A DNA stretch of 25,401 nucleotides from an uncultured Dialister sp. (GCF_900541605.1 NZ_UQKJ01000018.1:1-25401), one strand, 5' to 3'; numbered from the stretch's first letter, positions 13,102 to 21,940 are shown. Made by a program: numbers and translations. The notes: a model not told the origin generated them from the letters alone.

Positions 13102-15573
13102 TTACGCTCTCAGCGTAATGCCTTCTTTATCCAGTGCCTTCACGATCTTATCGATCCAGCTGTCCACTTCCTTATCGGTGAGTGTACGGTCTTCAGCGCG
13201 GAATGTGAGATTGTAGGCCATGCTCTTATAGCCTTCCTTCACCTGTTCGCCCTGATAGAGATCGAAGAGGCGGAGCAGTTCCAGATGTTTGCCGCCAGCC
13301 TTGCGGATAATGTCTTCCACTTCATCGTTCGTGAACTTTGCCGGTACCAGGAGGGACAGGTCCCGGGACGAAGCCGGGAATTTCGGAATTCTTGTGTAGT
13401 CGATGGTTTCATCCATGAGCTTCAGGATATGAGGCATGAAAATAACGAAACCGTAGATTTCCTTCTTAATATCCCATTTATCGGTAACTGCCGGATGAAT
13501 CTGGCCGAAGGACATGAGTACCTTGCCGTCTTTTACGAAGTCCGCAGAAATGCCGGGGTGGAATACGGGGTATGCGGACCGGCGGATATCATAGTCCCGG
13601 ACGCCCAGGGCAGCGAGTACGTCTTCCATAATGGCTTTCACGTCGAAGAAATCATATTTTCTTCCTTTGTTCGGATATCCCGCTTCTTCAGGACTGCCGC
13701 AGAGGAGACCGGAGAACAGTTCGTATTCATAGGGCAGCTCTGTCAGGGGCAGTTCCTTTGGCTGGTATACATGGCCCGATTCGAAAATCGCCACTTCCTC
13801 ATTCTTCTGGGACAGGTTGTACACCAGGGTGTGCATAAGTCCCGGCAGGAGGGTTGTCCGCATATCCGGATATTCTTCGGAAATGGGGTTCATAATGGGG
13901 ATAGCGTTATACACCTTGTGACCCCAGGGGAAATTCAGCTTTTCCAGGTCCTTCTTGTCCATGAAGCTGTAGTTCACCACTTCTGACAGGCCGTCAGCCA
14001 CCAGGGCATCGGTCACCCGGAAAATGGCATCCTGCTCTTTGGACATGGTACCCTTGGCGATGGCGCTCCAGGGGGTGGTGATGGGGATATTCTTGTATCC
14101 ATAGACCCGTGCCACTTCTTCTGCCAGGTCCGGCATGCCGTCCAGGTCCAGCCGGAATTCCGGTACCGTCACTGTCAGGGTTCCATTATCCTCTTCCACC
14201 TTGAAATAGAGATCTTCCAGGATCCGGATCATCTGCTCCTTGGGCATATGGATGCCGATATAGTCATTGATCCGGTCCACCGTAGTTTTGATGACCTGGG
14301 GCTCTGCCTTTACCGGGTATTCATCAAGCATGCCCTTGGCCGTGGCAGCAGCGCCTTCCTCTTCCAGAAGCTGGCAGATGCGGTTGATGGCCATTTCACT
14401 GCGGGCGGGGTTGATCCCCTTTTCATAGCGGCCGGAAGCTTCACTCCGGAGGCCCAGGCGGCGGGATGTCCTGCGGATAGAAGCGGAATCAAAGACTGCC
14501 GCTTCCAGGAAAACATTCTTCGTTTCATTGGTAACTTCAGAATCCAAGCCACCCATGACGCCGGCTACGCAGGCTGCTTTATCATCGCCATCCGCAATGA
14601 CCAGGTCCGCCGGTGTGAGGTCCCGTTTCTGTCCGTCCAGTGTGACAATGGTTTCCCCTTCATGGGCAAACCGGCAGGTCAGGGAGTGGCCGGCCACCTT
14701 GTCATAGTCATAGGTATGGAGGGGCTGTCCGATTTCCAGCATCACATAATTCGCAGCATCTACTACATTATTAATAGGACGGATCCCATTGCTGCGGAGA
14801 CGGTTTTCAATCCATTCCGGAGACCGGCCGATTTTTACATTTTCCAGGAGACGGCCGCAGAACCGTTTGCAGAATTTCGGATTTTCTATATGGACAGAAG
14901 CCCTTCCTTCAATAGGAGCCCCCTCTTCTTTCACCGCAATTTCCGGAAGACTTACTTTTTTCCGGAAAATAGCACCGGTTTCCAAAGCCATGCCGATCAT
15001 GCTGAAGCAGTCTGCCCGGTTTGCGGTGAGTTCCATTTCATAGACCACATCGTCCAGATCGTAGAGCTTATGGATATCCTCTCCCACCGGTGTATTCTCC
15101 GGAAGAATGAGGATGCCCTCTTTATTGAGGCTTGGGAACAGATTATCATCCATCCCCAGTTCGCCCAGAGAACACATCATGCCTGCAGACTTCACGCCCC
15201 GAAGTTTGCCGGCCTTGATTTTAATATCCCCGAACCGGAGTCCGCCGGGTGCCTTATTATCGTGGGCCGCCGGTACATGGGCACCGTGAAGGGCGCAGGG
15301 AACGATCTGACCCACCTTCACGTTGGAAGCGCTGGTGACGATCTGCACCGGTTCCTCTTCTCCCACATCCAGCTGGCATACCAGCAGGTGGTCTGCGTCC
15401 GGGTGCTTTTCTACGGAAAGAATCTTCCCGGTCACCACGCCTTTGATGCCGCTGCCGGGGCGAATCACATGCTCTACAGGGATTCCGTCCACCGTCAGCG
15501 TTTCCGCCATGTCGTCGGGATCCATTCCTTTAATATCCACTAAGGTGCTTAACCATTTCAATGATACGTTCAT
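13102..15573 (-). CDS. pheT: Phenylalanyl-tRNA synthetase beta subunit
   Basis: PheT pairs with PheS as an alpha2-beta2 enzyme charging tRNA-Phe; the beta chain provides editing and tRNA contacts. The 823-aa chain starts with MNVSLKWLSTLVDI and has an OB-fold tRNA-binding domain (VVTGKILSVEKHPDADHLLVCQ, about 45-155). The B3/B4 editing region and B5 domain follow. The C-terminal anticodon-binding FDX-ACB domain (FPASSRDLSLLVP to the end) is present. The length is about normal for the family. GGGAG lies 9 nt before the ATG. It follows pheS by 19 nt in the T-box-controlled operon. Confidence 0.98.
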   Translation of the reverse strand: MNVSLKWLSTLVDIKGMDPDDMAETLTVDGIPVEHVIRPGSGIKGVVTGKILSVEKHPDADHLLVCQLDVGEEEPVQIVTSASNVKVGQIVPCALHGAHVPAAHDNKAPGGLRFGDIKIKAGKLRGVKSAGMMCSLGELGMDDNLFPSLNKEGILILPENTPVGEDIHKLYDLDDVVYEMELTANRADCFSMIGMALETGAIFRKKVSLPEIAVKEEGAPIEGRASVHIENPKFCKRFCGRLLENVKIGRSPEWIENRLRSNGIRPINNVVDAANYVMLEIGQPLHTYDYDKVAGHSLTCRFAHEGETIVTLDGQKRDLTPADLVIADGDDKAACVAGVMGGLDSEVTNETKNVFLEAAVFDSASIRRTSRRLGLRSEASGRYEKGINPARSEMAINRICQLLEEEGAAATAKGMLDEYPVKAEPQVIKTTVDRINDYIGIHMPKEQMIRILEDLYFKVEEDNGTLTVTVPEFRLDLDGMPDLAEEVARVYGYKNIPITTPWSAIAKGTMSKEQDAIFRVTDALVADGLSEVVNYSFMDKKDLEKLNFPWGHKVYNAIPIMNPISEEYPDMRTTLLPGLMHTLVYNLSQKNEEVAIFESGHVYQPKELPLTELPYEYELFSGLLCGSPEEAGYPNKGRKYDFFDVKAIMEDVLAALGVRDYDIRRSAYPVFHPGISADFVKDGKVLMSFGQIHPAVTDKWDIKKEIYGFVIFMPHILKLMDETIDYTRIPKFPASSRDLSLLVPAKFTNDEVEDIIRKAGGKHLELLRLFDLYQGEQVKEGYKSMAYNLTFRAEDRTLTDKEVDSWIDKIVKALDKEGITLRA

Positions 15574-15592
15574 CTATGTAATCTCCCTTCCA

Positions 15593-16810
15593 TTAGAACT
15601 GCTTCAGGAACCGTACGTCATTTTCAAAGAAATTGCGGAGATCGTCAATTCCATAAAGCAGCATGGCGATACGTTCGATACCCATGCCGAAAGCAAAGCC
15701 GCTTACTTTTTCCGGATCATAGCCATTGAGCTTCAGCACCATGGGATGAACCATGCCGCAGCCCAGGATTTCCAGCCAGTCCGGATCCCCGTCTTCCTCA
15801 CCGGTCCGGGCAGCAAAGGAAATATCTACTTCCGCCGACGGTTCGGTGAAGGGGAAATAGCTGGCCCGGAAACGGATCTTCGTGTCGGAGCCAAAAAGGT
15901 CCTTCAGGAAGATTTCCAGGGTCCCCTTGAGGTCTGCAAAGCTGATGCCCTTATCCACTACGAGACCTTCGACCTGGTGGAATACGGGAGAATGGGTGGC
16001 ATCGTTATCCCAGCGGAACACCTTGCCCGGGGCAATCATGCGGATTGGAGAATTGGGTGTATGCTTCCGGAGAGTTCTCGCCTGTACCGGAGATGTATGG
16101 GTGCGGAGAAGAATATCCGGCGTAATGTAGAAGGAATCCTGCATATCCCGGGCCGGATGGTCCTTCGGCAGGTTCAGGCATTCGAAATTGTAGTAATCCT
16201 GTTCGATTTCCGGCCCCTCTTCTACGGAATAGCCCATGCGGACGAAGGACTTCATGATTTCCCGAAGCGCCTTGTCCAGGGGATGGAGATGGCCGATCTT
16301 CTGGTGCCGGGCAGGAAGAGTGATATCTACGGTTTCGTGTTTAATCTTTTCTTCCAGCCGTTTCGCCTTCAGTTCCTCCATCTTGGCAGTAAGGGCTTCT
16401 TCCACGTCGCTCCGGACCTGGTTTGCCATGGCACCGATTACCGGCCGCTGGGCAGCGGAGAGATCCTTCATGCCCCGGAGGATAGCGGTGAGCTTGCCTT
16501 TCTTGCCCAGGAAAAAGACCCGGGTATCCTGCAGGCTCTTTTCATCCATGGAGGCTGCGATTTTTTCCTTTGCATCCTTCTCCAGGGAATCCAGGTCCAC
16601 CTTCATAAAGGAAACGATCTTATTCCGTACTTCGTCAGCCAGTCCGTCCAGCGCCTTCCTGTCATCGCCGTCCAGCTTCTTCATATCATTCAGGAAGCCC
16701 GCCAGTTTTCCCTTCACCTTTTCATAGGCTTCCTGCTTCTTACTGTCATCATTGCAGATGTCAAGCATTTCCTGGGCTTTCGCCTTCAGCTCATCCAACT
16801 TATTGTCCAT
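15593..16810 (-). CDS. pheS: Phenylalanyl-tRNA synthetase alpha subunit with extended N-terminal arm
   Basis: The catalytic alpha subunit. Class II motifs are visible: DYYNFECLNLPKDHPARD, DSFYIT, LLRTHTSPVQ, PGKVFRWDND, FPFTEPSAEVD and the C-terminal GFAFGMGIERIAML. At 405 aa it is about 60-70 residues longer than typical bacterial PheS (around 340). The start MDNKLDEL is supported by AGGAGGT 6 nt upstream. The extra N-terminal part (1-70) is a helical arm resembling the normal arm (71-140): KGKL at 33-36 and 104-107, and an M-K-x-L pattern at 43-46 and 114-117. The Cys-rich zinc knuckle of many PheS proteins is absent (SFAARTGEEDGDPDWLEILG). First gene of the operon. Confidence 0.97.
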   Translation of the reverse strand: MDNKLDELKAKAQEMLDICNDDSKKQEAYEKVKGKLAGFLNDMKKLDGDDRKALDGLADEVRNKIVSFMKVDLDSLEKDAKEKIAASMDEKSLQDTRVFFLGKKGKLTAILRGMKDLSAAQRPVIGAMANQVRSDVEEALTAKMEELKAKRLEEKIKHETVDITLPARHQKIGHLHPLDKALREIMKSFVRMGYSVEEGPEIEQDYYNFECLNLPKDHPARDMQDSFYITPDILLRTHTSPVQARTLRKHTPNSPIRMIAPGKVFRWDNDATHSPVFHQVEGLVVDKGISFADLKGTLEIFLKDLFGSDTKIRFRASYFPFTEPSAEVDISFAARTGEEDGDPDWLEILGCGMVHPMVLKLNGYDPEKVSGFAFGMGIERIAMLLYGIDDLRNFFENDVRFLKQF

Positions 16811-16868
16811 TACTGTACCTCCTGTATATTCTACAAGACCCCATGACTTTCTGATTTCAGAATAACCA

Positions 16869-17085
16869 CAAAAAAAGACCCCGCCCCGAAGGGGCGAAGT
16901 CATATCCGCGGTACCACCCTGATTTGTACTCAAAAGCCATAACGCAGCCCTGCGTCCGACCTACTCCGTTCAGCCGGCAGCTCAGAAGTGAACTAAGCCA
17001 TCCCGATTCTTTCCGGTGTTCCACTATCGCCGGATCCCTGCGAAGAATCACGTGAGAGCTCTTTCTTCCTCATCGCTTCGTGTAT
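16869..17085 (-). promoter_or_regulatory. T-box leader, phenylalanine specifier
   Basis: T-box leaders read uncharged tRNA and switch between an antiterminator and a terminator. The minus strand shows the T-box core AGGGTGGTACCGCG (16907-16920) and the terminator CGCCCC-TTC-GGGGCG (16882-16896) followed by seven Ts (16870-16876). Upstream, GATTCTT pairs with AAGAATC around an apical CCGG hairpin, and AGCTC pairs with GAGCT to close stem I. The specifier on the 3' side of the stem I loop is TTC (16992-16990) followed by A, a Phe codon, matching the downstream pheST. Confidence 0.93.
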
Positions 17086-17091
17086 AGGACT

Positions 17092-17120
17092 ATTTTAAAA
17101 TCTCCATAGCTATTTGTCAA
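17092..17120 (-). promoter_or_regulatory. pheST operon promoter
   Basis: Minus strand TTGACA (17115-17120), 17-nt spacer, TAAAAT (17092-17097), upstream of the T-box leader. The predicted start is near 17085. Confidence 0.8.
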
Positions 17121-17207
17121 TGGGCGAATGAACAGGTTGCTGAGTGAACGTGCGAACGGATGAAGGCATTGAGCTGTTCAGGCTCGTGGGCGAGTGTTGA
17201 GCCCACC

Positions 17208-17234
17208 AAAAAACGGCGCCGAAGCGCCGTTTTT
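17208..17234 (-). terminator. Intrinsic terminator of the acyl-CoA dehydrogenase gene
   Basis: CGGCGC-CGAA-GCGCCG with six Ts on the minus strand and five Ts on the plus strand, just past the gene's stop. It is likely bidirectional. Confidence 0.85.
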
Positions 17235-17242
17235 CCGGTTTC

Positions 17243-18379
17243 TTAATAAATGGCCGCATTGGCGATGACGAGCCGCTGGACCTGGTTTGTACCTTCGTAG
17301 ATCTGCATGATTTTTGCATCCCGCATGTATTTTTCGTTCGGGTTTTCCCGGGAGTAGCCGTTGCCGCCCATGACCTGGACTGCGGTGGTGGTGACTTCCA
17401 TGGCTGCGTCGGAGGCGAAGCATTTGGACATGGCGGAGAAGAGGGGTGCCTTTTTATCGCCGGTCATCTGCATGATGCAGGCTTTATGGACGAGGGCTCT
17501 GGCGGCTTCTGTCTTCATGACCATGTCGGCGATCATTTCCTGTACCATTTCGAAGGAAGCGATTTTCTGGCCGAACTGTTTTCTCTGGTGGGCGTAGTGG
17601 ATGGCGTTTTCCAGGGCTGCCTGGGCGATACCTACGGAAATGGCACCGACTACGGGGCGGGATTTCTGCAGGGTTTCCATGGCGATGCGGAAGCCCATGC
17701 CTTCCCGGCCTACCCGGCATTCGGCGGGGATGAAGCAGTCGTCAAAGATGATTTCCGACGTAGCGGAGGCGCGGATACCCATCTTGTCTTCTTCTTTGCC
17801 GATGGAAAGGCCTTTGGTATTCCGATCTACGATAAATACGGTGAGGCCCCGGATGCCGCCGGATTCCCTGGTATTGGCGAAGAGGGTAATTTTGTCGGCA
17901 ATGGGGGCGTTGGTGATGAAGCACTTGGTGCCGTTCAGGAGGTGGCCGCCGTCCACTTTCTTTGCCCGGCAGGAAACGGCGCCGGCATCGGAACCGGCTC
18001 CCGGTTCGGTCAGGGCAAAGCAGGACATGCCGCCCCGGTTCAGGCAGTCAAAGTAGGATTTCTTCTGTTCATCGTTCCCTGCAATGAGCACCGGGAAAGA
18101 GGCCAGGGAATTCGCTGCGCACACGGTGGCCACACCGGCGCATCCTTTGGCCAGTTCTTCGGCAATGAGGGCCACCGTCAGAAGCTCCAGGCCCGCGCCG
18201 CCGTATTCCTTCGGCACCGACAGCTGGGTCATGCCGGATTGTTTCAGGATGTGGAGCAGTTCTTCATCCATAATGCCGCTTTTATCAATATCCAAAGCTC
18301 TGGGTGCAATTTCTTTCTGTGCAATATCCCGTGCCAGGGCTACCAGTTCTTTCTGCTGTTCTGTCAAATTAAAATCCAT
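17243..18379 (-). CDS. Acyl-CoA dehydrogenase (butyryl-CoA dehydrogenase-like)
   Basis: An FAD enzyme oxidising short-chain acyl-CoA at the alpha-beta bond, or running in reverse with electron-transfer flavoprotein in fermenters. The 378-aa protein has the N-terminal helical domain, the CFALTEPGAGSDAG substrate and flavin motif near residue 120, and the C-terminal MQIYEGTNQVQRLVIA, where the glutamate of YEGT is the catalytic base of short-chain family members. The start MDFNLTEQQKEL at 18379 has GAGGG upstream and fits family length; the in-frame extension to 18433 crosses the likely promoter. No etfA/etfB or crotonase gene is adjacent, so the partner must lie elsewhere. Confidence 0.94.
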   Translation of the reverse strand: MDFNLTEQQKELVALARDIAQKEIAPRALDIDKSGIMDEELLHILKQSGMTQLSVPKEYGGAGLELLTVALIAEELAKGCAGVATVCAANSLASFPVLIAGNDEQKKSYFDCLNRGGMSCFALTEPGAGSDAGAVSCRAKKVDGGHLLNGTKCFITNAPIADKITLFANTRESGGIRGLTVFIVDRNTKGLSIGKEEDKMGIRASATSEIIFDDCFIPAECRVGREGMGFRIAMETLQKSRPVVGAISVGIAQAALENAIHYAHQRKQFGQKIASFEMVQEMIADMVMKTEAARALVHKACIMQMTGDKKAPLFSAMSKCFASDAAMEVTTTAVQVMGGNGYSRENPNEKYMRDAKIMQIYEGTNQVQRLVIANAAIY

Positions 18380-18443
18380 GTTCGTCCCTCTTACAGTAAT
18401 AACGACCCTGCGGTCTGTCTGATGGCTGTACATTATCTTCTTT

Positions 18444-18449
18444 ATTATA
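18444..18449 (-). promoter_or_regulatory. -10 element of the acyl-CoA dehydrogenase gene
   Basis: TATAAT on the minus strand, two nt after the T-tract of the terminator at 18452-18478. The weak -35 (TGGTCA at 17 nt) lies inside that hairpin. Confidence 0.5.
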
Positions 18450-18451
18450 CC

Positions 18452-18478
18452 AAAAAAACCGGTGGATGACCACCGGTT
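18452..18478 (-). terminator. Intrinsic terminator of the efflux operon
   Basis: AACCGGTGG-TCAT-CCACCGGTT followed by seven Ts on the minus strand. It is separated from the permease stop by the family B palindrome. Confidence 0.85.
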
Positions 18479-18523
18479 GGAAAAGGAAAATATGGTTTGC
18501 CAGCTATTTCACCCATACAGGTA

Positions 18524-18745
18524 AATGGGACTGAAGGTTGTGGGTGAACATCGCTTCGTTCACCGGGTGGTGGGTGCTTCGCACCGGGGGCATAAGGTGC
18601 CTATACGGCTTCGCCGCCATTGTTCAGACAGCCGCCGCAGGCGGCAAATCCACCAACAGCCCCCGCTTCAACGAGCGCAGCGATGTTGAAGCCACAACCC
18701 GGTTGGCGAGCGCCAGCGATGCCAACCCACAACCTTTACGCCCCC
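18524..18745. repeat. Family B large composite palindrome
   Basis: Ends TGGGACTGAAGGTTGTGGGT (18526-18545) and ACCCACAACCTTTACGCCCC (18725-18744) are inverted. The interior has GGGGGCATAAGG, small hairpins (GTGCTTCGCAC, GCCGCCGCAGGCGGC) and modules with CATCGCTTCG / AGCGCAGCGATG. It closely resembles the element at 21941-22181. No gene is seen between 18480 and 18769. Confidence 0.75.
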
Positions 18746-18769
18746 TTCACCAGCTGGACCGCCGCTCTA

Positions 18770-19985
18770 TTATTCGTAATGCAGCGCGTCGATCGGGTTC
18801 AGCTTTGCCGCTTTCTGGGCGGGGTAGAGGCCGAAGACGAGGCCGATGAATACGGAGAAGAGGAAGGAACCCAGGATCGGCGTCACCGAGAGGACGGTAG
18901 TCAAGGTGCTCACGTGGGGAATGACCTTGGAAATACCGATGCCAAGGATGACCCCGATGAGGCCCCCCGCCACGCTGACGGTGACGGACTCAATGAGGAA
19001 CTGTACCACAATCATGGAGTACGTGGCTCCCAGGGCTTTGCGGATACCGATTTCCCTGGTTCTTTCCGTGACGGAGACGAGCATGATATTCATGATGCCG
19101 ATACCGCCGACCAGAAGGGAAATGGCAGCGATGCTGCCCAGGAATATGGTGAGGGTCTGGGTGGTGGATTTCATGGTTTCCATGATTTCCTGCGAATTCT
19201 GGATGGAGAAATCGTCTTCCTTCCCCGTCTGGATGCGGTGGCGGGTACGGAGGAGGTTCGTCACGTCGGATTCGATCTGGGTGAGGTCATCGGCTTTATC
19301 TGCGGAGATGACCACGTTATTCACGTAGGTAATGTGAAGCATCCGTTCCTGGACCGTGGTGAAGGGAATGAGGATCCGGTCGTCCTGGTCCATGAAGGAG
19401 TAGCCCTTTTCGTCCAGTACCCCGATTACCGTGAAGGGGTCTCCGTGAATGCGGACTTTCTGCCCCACCGGCGATTCATCGCCGAAGAGGTTCGTGGCCA
19501 CGGTTTTCCCGATGACGCAGACCCGGGAACGGTTATTGTATTCCTTTTCTGTCCAGAACCGGCCTTCCGCCACGTCAAGGCTGGAGAGGGTGGCATAGTC
19601 CCTGGTGCAGCCATAGATCCGGGTGGTCCAGTTCTTATTGCCGTTCACGATGAGGTAGCTCGTATTGACGAGGGGGGCCGCAAAGGAAATATTGGGCAGG
19701 TTTTTGATGGCCAGGTAATCCTTGTAGGTCAGAGTCTGCATGGAACCGGCCGCCGGACGGACACCGGGCTTACGGCCGGTGCCGGGGGGTGACGGTGATG
19801 GTATTGGAGCCGAGACTGGAAATATTGCTTTCAATCTTGTTCTGCACCCCGTAGCCGATGGACATGAGGGCAATCACGGCGGCCACGCCGATAATGATGC
19901 CCAGCATGGTGAGCAGGGACCGCATTTTGTTGCTCACAATGGAGCCCCAGGCCATGAGGACGCTTTCGAAATAAATATTTGTCAT
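18770..19985 (-). pseudogene. MacB-like ABC transporter permease, frameshifted
   Basis: The frame opening at ATG 19985 gives MTNIYFESVLMAWGSIVSNK and a first membrane helix (LLTMLGIIIGVAAVIALMSIG). It then hits a stop (TAA) about 71 codons in, just after NTITVTP. The remainder of a normal MacB permease continues in another frame from the same point: periplasmic domain, TM helices with GGIGIMNIMLVSVTERTREIGIRKALGA, and C-terminal LNPIDALHYE. The break is at a run of six Cs (plus-strand Gs, 19784-19789); five Cs would restore one chain of about 404 aa reading ITVTPGTGRKPG. Either half alone is incomplete. ATGA overlap with the ATPase gene. A sequencing error, a phase-variable tract or +1 recoding at CCC-C are possible. 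Confidence 0.9.
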
Positions 19986-20695
19986 GGCAGCGGCCCCCTT
20001 ATGTCTTTGCTGATATGGCCGTCGGACAGGATGACATGGCGGGATGCATAGCCGGCCACGTCGATTTCATGGGTAACGAGGATAATGGTCTTTCCCTCTT
20101 GATAGAGACGGGAAAAGATTTCCATCACTTCCCTGGTGGACTTGCTGTCCAGGTTTCCTGTCGGTTCATCGGCCATAATGATGGCGGGGTTATTGATGAG
20201 GGCCCGGGCAATAGCCACCCGCTGCCGCTGGCCGCCGGACATTTCTGCGGGCATATGGTGGATGCGGTCGCCGAGGCCCACGGACTCCAGCATCTTCGTG
20301 GCCCTTTCTTTCCGTTCATTCTTGTAAAGGTTCCCATAAATCATGGGAAGGATCACGTTATCCAGGGCCGACAGCCGGGGCAGCAGGTTGAAGCTCTGGA
20401 ATACGAAGCCGATTTTCCTGTTTCTCGTGTAGGCCAGTTCGCTGTCCGAAAGGTTGGCCACTTCATGGCCGTCGAGCTCGTAGGAGCCCCTTGTGGGACG
20501 GTCCAGACATCCCAGGATATTCATCAGCGTGGACTTCCCGGCACCGGAAGGCCCCATGATGGATACAAATTCTCCCTTGTGGATGTCCAGGTCGATATGA
20601 GTCAGCACCGGCACTTCTTCTTTGCCGATGTAGTAACTCTTGCCGATGCCCCGCAGCCTGATGACTACGGAACTTTTTTCTTCAGATCCCATCAT
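19982..20695 (-). CDS. MacB-like ABC transporter ATP-binding protein
   Basis: A 237-aa cytoplasmic ATPase of the LolD/MacB/YknY group that powers a MacB-type permease. Walker A GPSGAGKST is at 48-56, the Q-loop is near 100, signature MSGGQRQ at 152-158, Walker B IIMADEPTG at 172-180 and the switch histidine (THE) at 209. All motifs are intact. The start overlaps the adaptor stop by one base (TAATG) and its stop overlaps the permease ATG (ATGA), so the three genes are translationally coupled. No separate strong ribosome site is seen. Confidence 0.94.
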   Translation of the reverse strand: MMGSEEKSSVVIRLRGIGKSYYIGKEEVPVLTHIDLDIHKGEFVSIMGPSGAGKSTLMNILGCLDRPTRGSYELDGHEVANLSDSELAYTRNRKIGFVFQSFNLLPRLSALDNVILPMIYGNLYKNERKERATKMLESVGLGDRIHHMPAEMSGGQRQRVAIARALINNPAIIMADEPTGNLDSKSTREVMEIFSRLYQEGKTIILVTHEIDVAGYASRHVILSDGHISKDIRGPLP

Positions 20696-21801
20696 TACAT
20701 GGGTCCCGGGCCGCCACGGTTGTTCTTATTGGTGGGCGTGGACTTTTCAGAAGAAACGGTGCCGCTGACTACGATTTCACTGCCCTCTTTCAGGCCATCC
20801 AGCACTTCCACTTCCTTGTCCGTGGTGATGCCGGTGGTGATATAGGTCTTCTTCACGCCGTCCCCGTCTTTTTCATAGACGTAGGAACCTTCCGTATCGC
20901 TTCTGACGGCGGTCACCGGAATGACGAGGGCGTTATCGCTTTCCCGGCCTTTGATGGTAGCCCGGGCAGTCATGGACGGGTAAAGGCCGTCCAGCTCATC
21001 CTTATTGATTTCCACATACACCGTGTAGTAAACGACGGAGCTGGAGGAGGAGCTGCTGGAGCTGGAAGAGGAGCTGGAGGAATACTGTTTCTTGGAAATA
21101 TTGGTGACAATACCGTGGAAGGTCTTGTTCGGGTAAGCGTCTACCGTAAATTCGACGCCCTGCCCCACTTTCACTTCGCCGATATCCGTTTCATCCACCA
21201 GAAGTTCGATACGCATGGTAGACAGGTCTGCCACACTCACGATGACCATCTGGCTGGACAGGCCCTGGGACACAGTCTCCCCTTCCTTCATGGGTTCCCC
21301 AATGACCGTGCCATCCATGGGGGATGTGATGACCGTATCATTGACGTCGGCCTGGGCTTTGTCATAGGCAGCCTGGGCATTCAGGTAATCCAGGCGGGCA
21401 TTATCCATGGTCTGGTAAGAAATGGCCCCCTGCTGGTACAGGGAATTCAGACGTTCATAGTAGGATTCCTTATTTTCCAGGGTATTCTGGGTCTGCTTCA
21501 TGGTGGACGTCAGGGCCTTGGATTCGATGGTGGCCAGGACTTCCCCCTTCGTTACTTTTTCATTCTGCTTCACGTACACCTTTTCCAGGGTGCCCGATGC
21601 GGTGGCGGAAAGGTCGACACTGTTATCGGGCTCAATGGTACCGGTGGCGTCAATGGTGAGGGCAATATTATCCCTCCCTACGGTACCCAGGGTGTAATTG
21701 TCCTTCTTTGTCTGGTGGGTGTGGCTGTACCAGTACCAGCCTCCGCCGCAGGCAATGATGATTATGATAATCAGGGCTATAAGAGCCTTATGTTTTCCCA
21801 A
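20695..21801 (-). CDS. Periplasmic adaptor subunit (MacA/YknX-like, HlyD family)
   Basis: A 368-aa membrane-fusion protein linking the inner-membrane ABC transporter to outer partners or the cell surface. It has an N-terminal membrane anchor (about 8-24, IALIIIIIIACGGG), a biotinyl-lipoyl-like half-motif (GTLEKVYVKQNEKVTKGEVLATI), an alpha-hairpin (about 100-155), the second lipoyl half (ITSPMDGTVIGEPMKEGETVSQG) and beta-barrel and membrane-proximal domains. An uninterrupted run of 15 serines (21037-21081) interrupts the beta-barrel region. The start is TTG 21801 with AAGGAGG 8 nt upstream. First gene of the operon. Confidence 0.92.
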   Translation of the reverse strand: MGKHKALIALIIIIIIACGGGWYWYSHTHQTKKDNYTLGTVGRDNIALTIDATGTIEPDNSVDLSATASGTLEKVYVKQNEKVTKGEVLATIESKALTSTMKQTQNTLENKESYYERLNSLYQQGAISYQTMDNARLDYLNAQAAYDKAQADVNDTVITSPMDGTVIGEPMKEGETVSQGLSSQMVIVSVADLSTMRIELLVDETDIGEVKVGQGVEFTVDAYPNKTFHGIVTNISKKQYSSSSSSSSSSSSSSSVVYYTVYVEINKDELDGLYPSMTARATIKGRESDNALVIPVTAVRSDTEGSYVYEKDGDGVKKTYITTGITTDKEVEVLDGLKEGSEIVVSGTVSSEKSTPTNKNNRGGPGPM

Positions 21802-21828
21802 TATAATAGCCTCCTTTGTGGCTGAACA

Positions 21829-21864
21829 AATCCAATCTCCCTTTGGATTGCATTTATTATATCA
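21829..21864 (-). promoter_or_regulatory. Efflux operon promoter with leader inverted repeat
   Basis: Minus strand extended -10 TGA-TATAAT (21856-21864) without a good -35. Just downstream, at the expected transcription start, AATCCAA-7 nt-TTGGATT (21829-21849) is a perfect 7-bp inverted repeat that could be an operator or a leader hairpin. Confidence 0.5.
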
Positions 21865-21940
21865 CGCCGTGGAGTTCCTAAGAATAGTTATTAACAATAA
21901 ATATAGCGGGGAGGATGGTGCAGGGACCAAGTGCGTGGGG

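Noticed and set aside
18524..18745. Family B elements considered as attenuators or ordinary terminators
   Set aside because: Separate compact terminators with T-tracts exist beside them (18452-18478, 22193-22226), and the elements themselves lack T-tracts.
19770..19873. Separate upstream start for the 367-codon permease frame
   Set aside because: Its first 35-45 residues are an out-of-frame reading of the true permease N terminus; no ribosome site and no first membrane helix.
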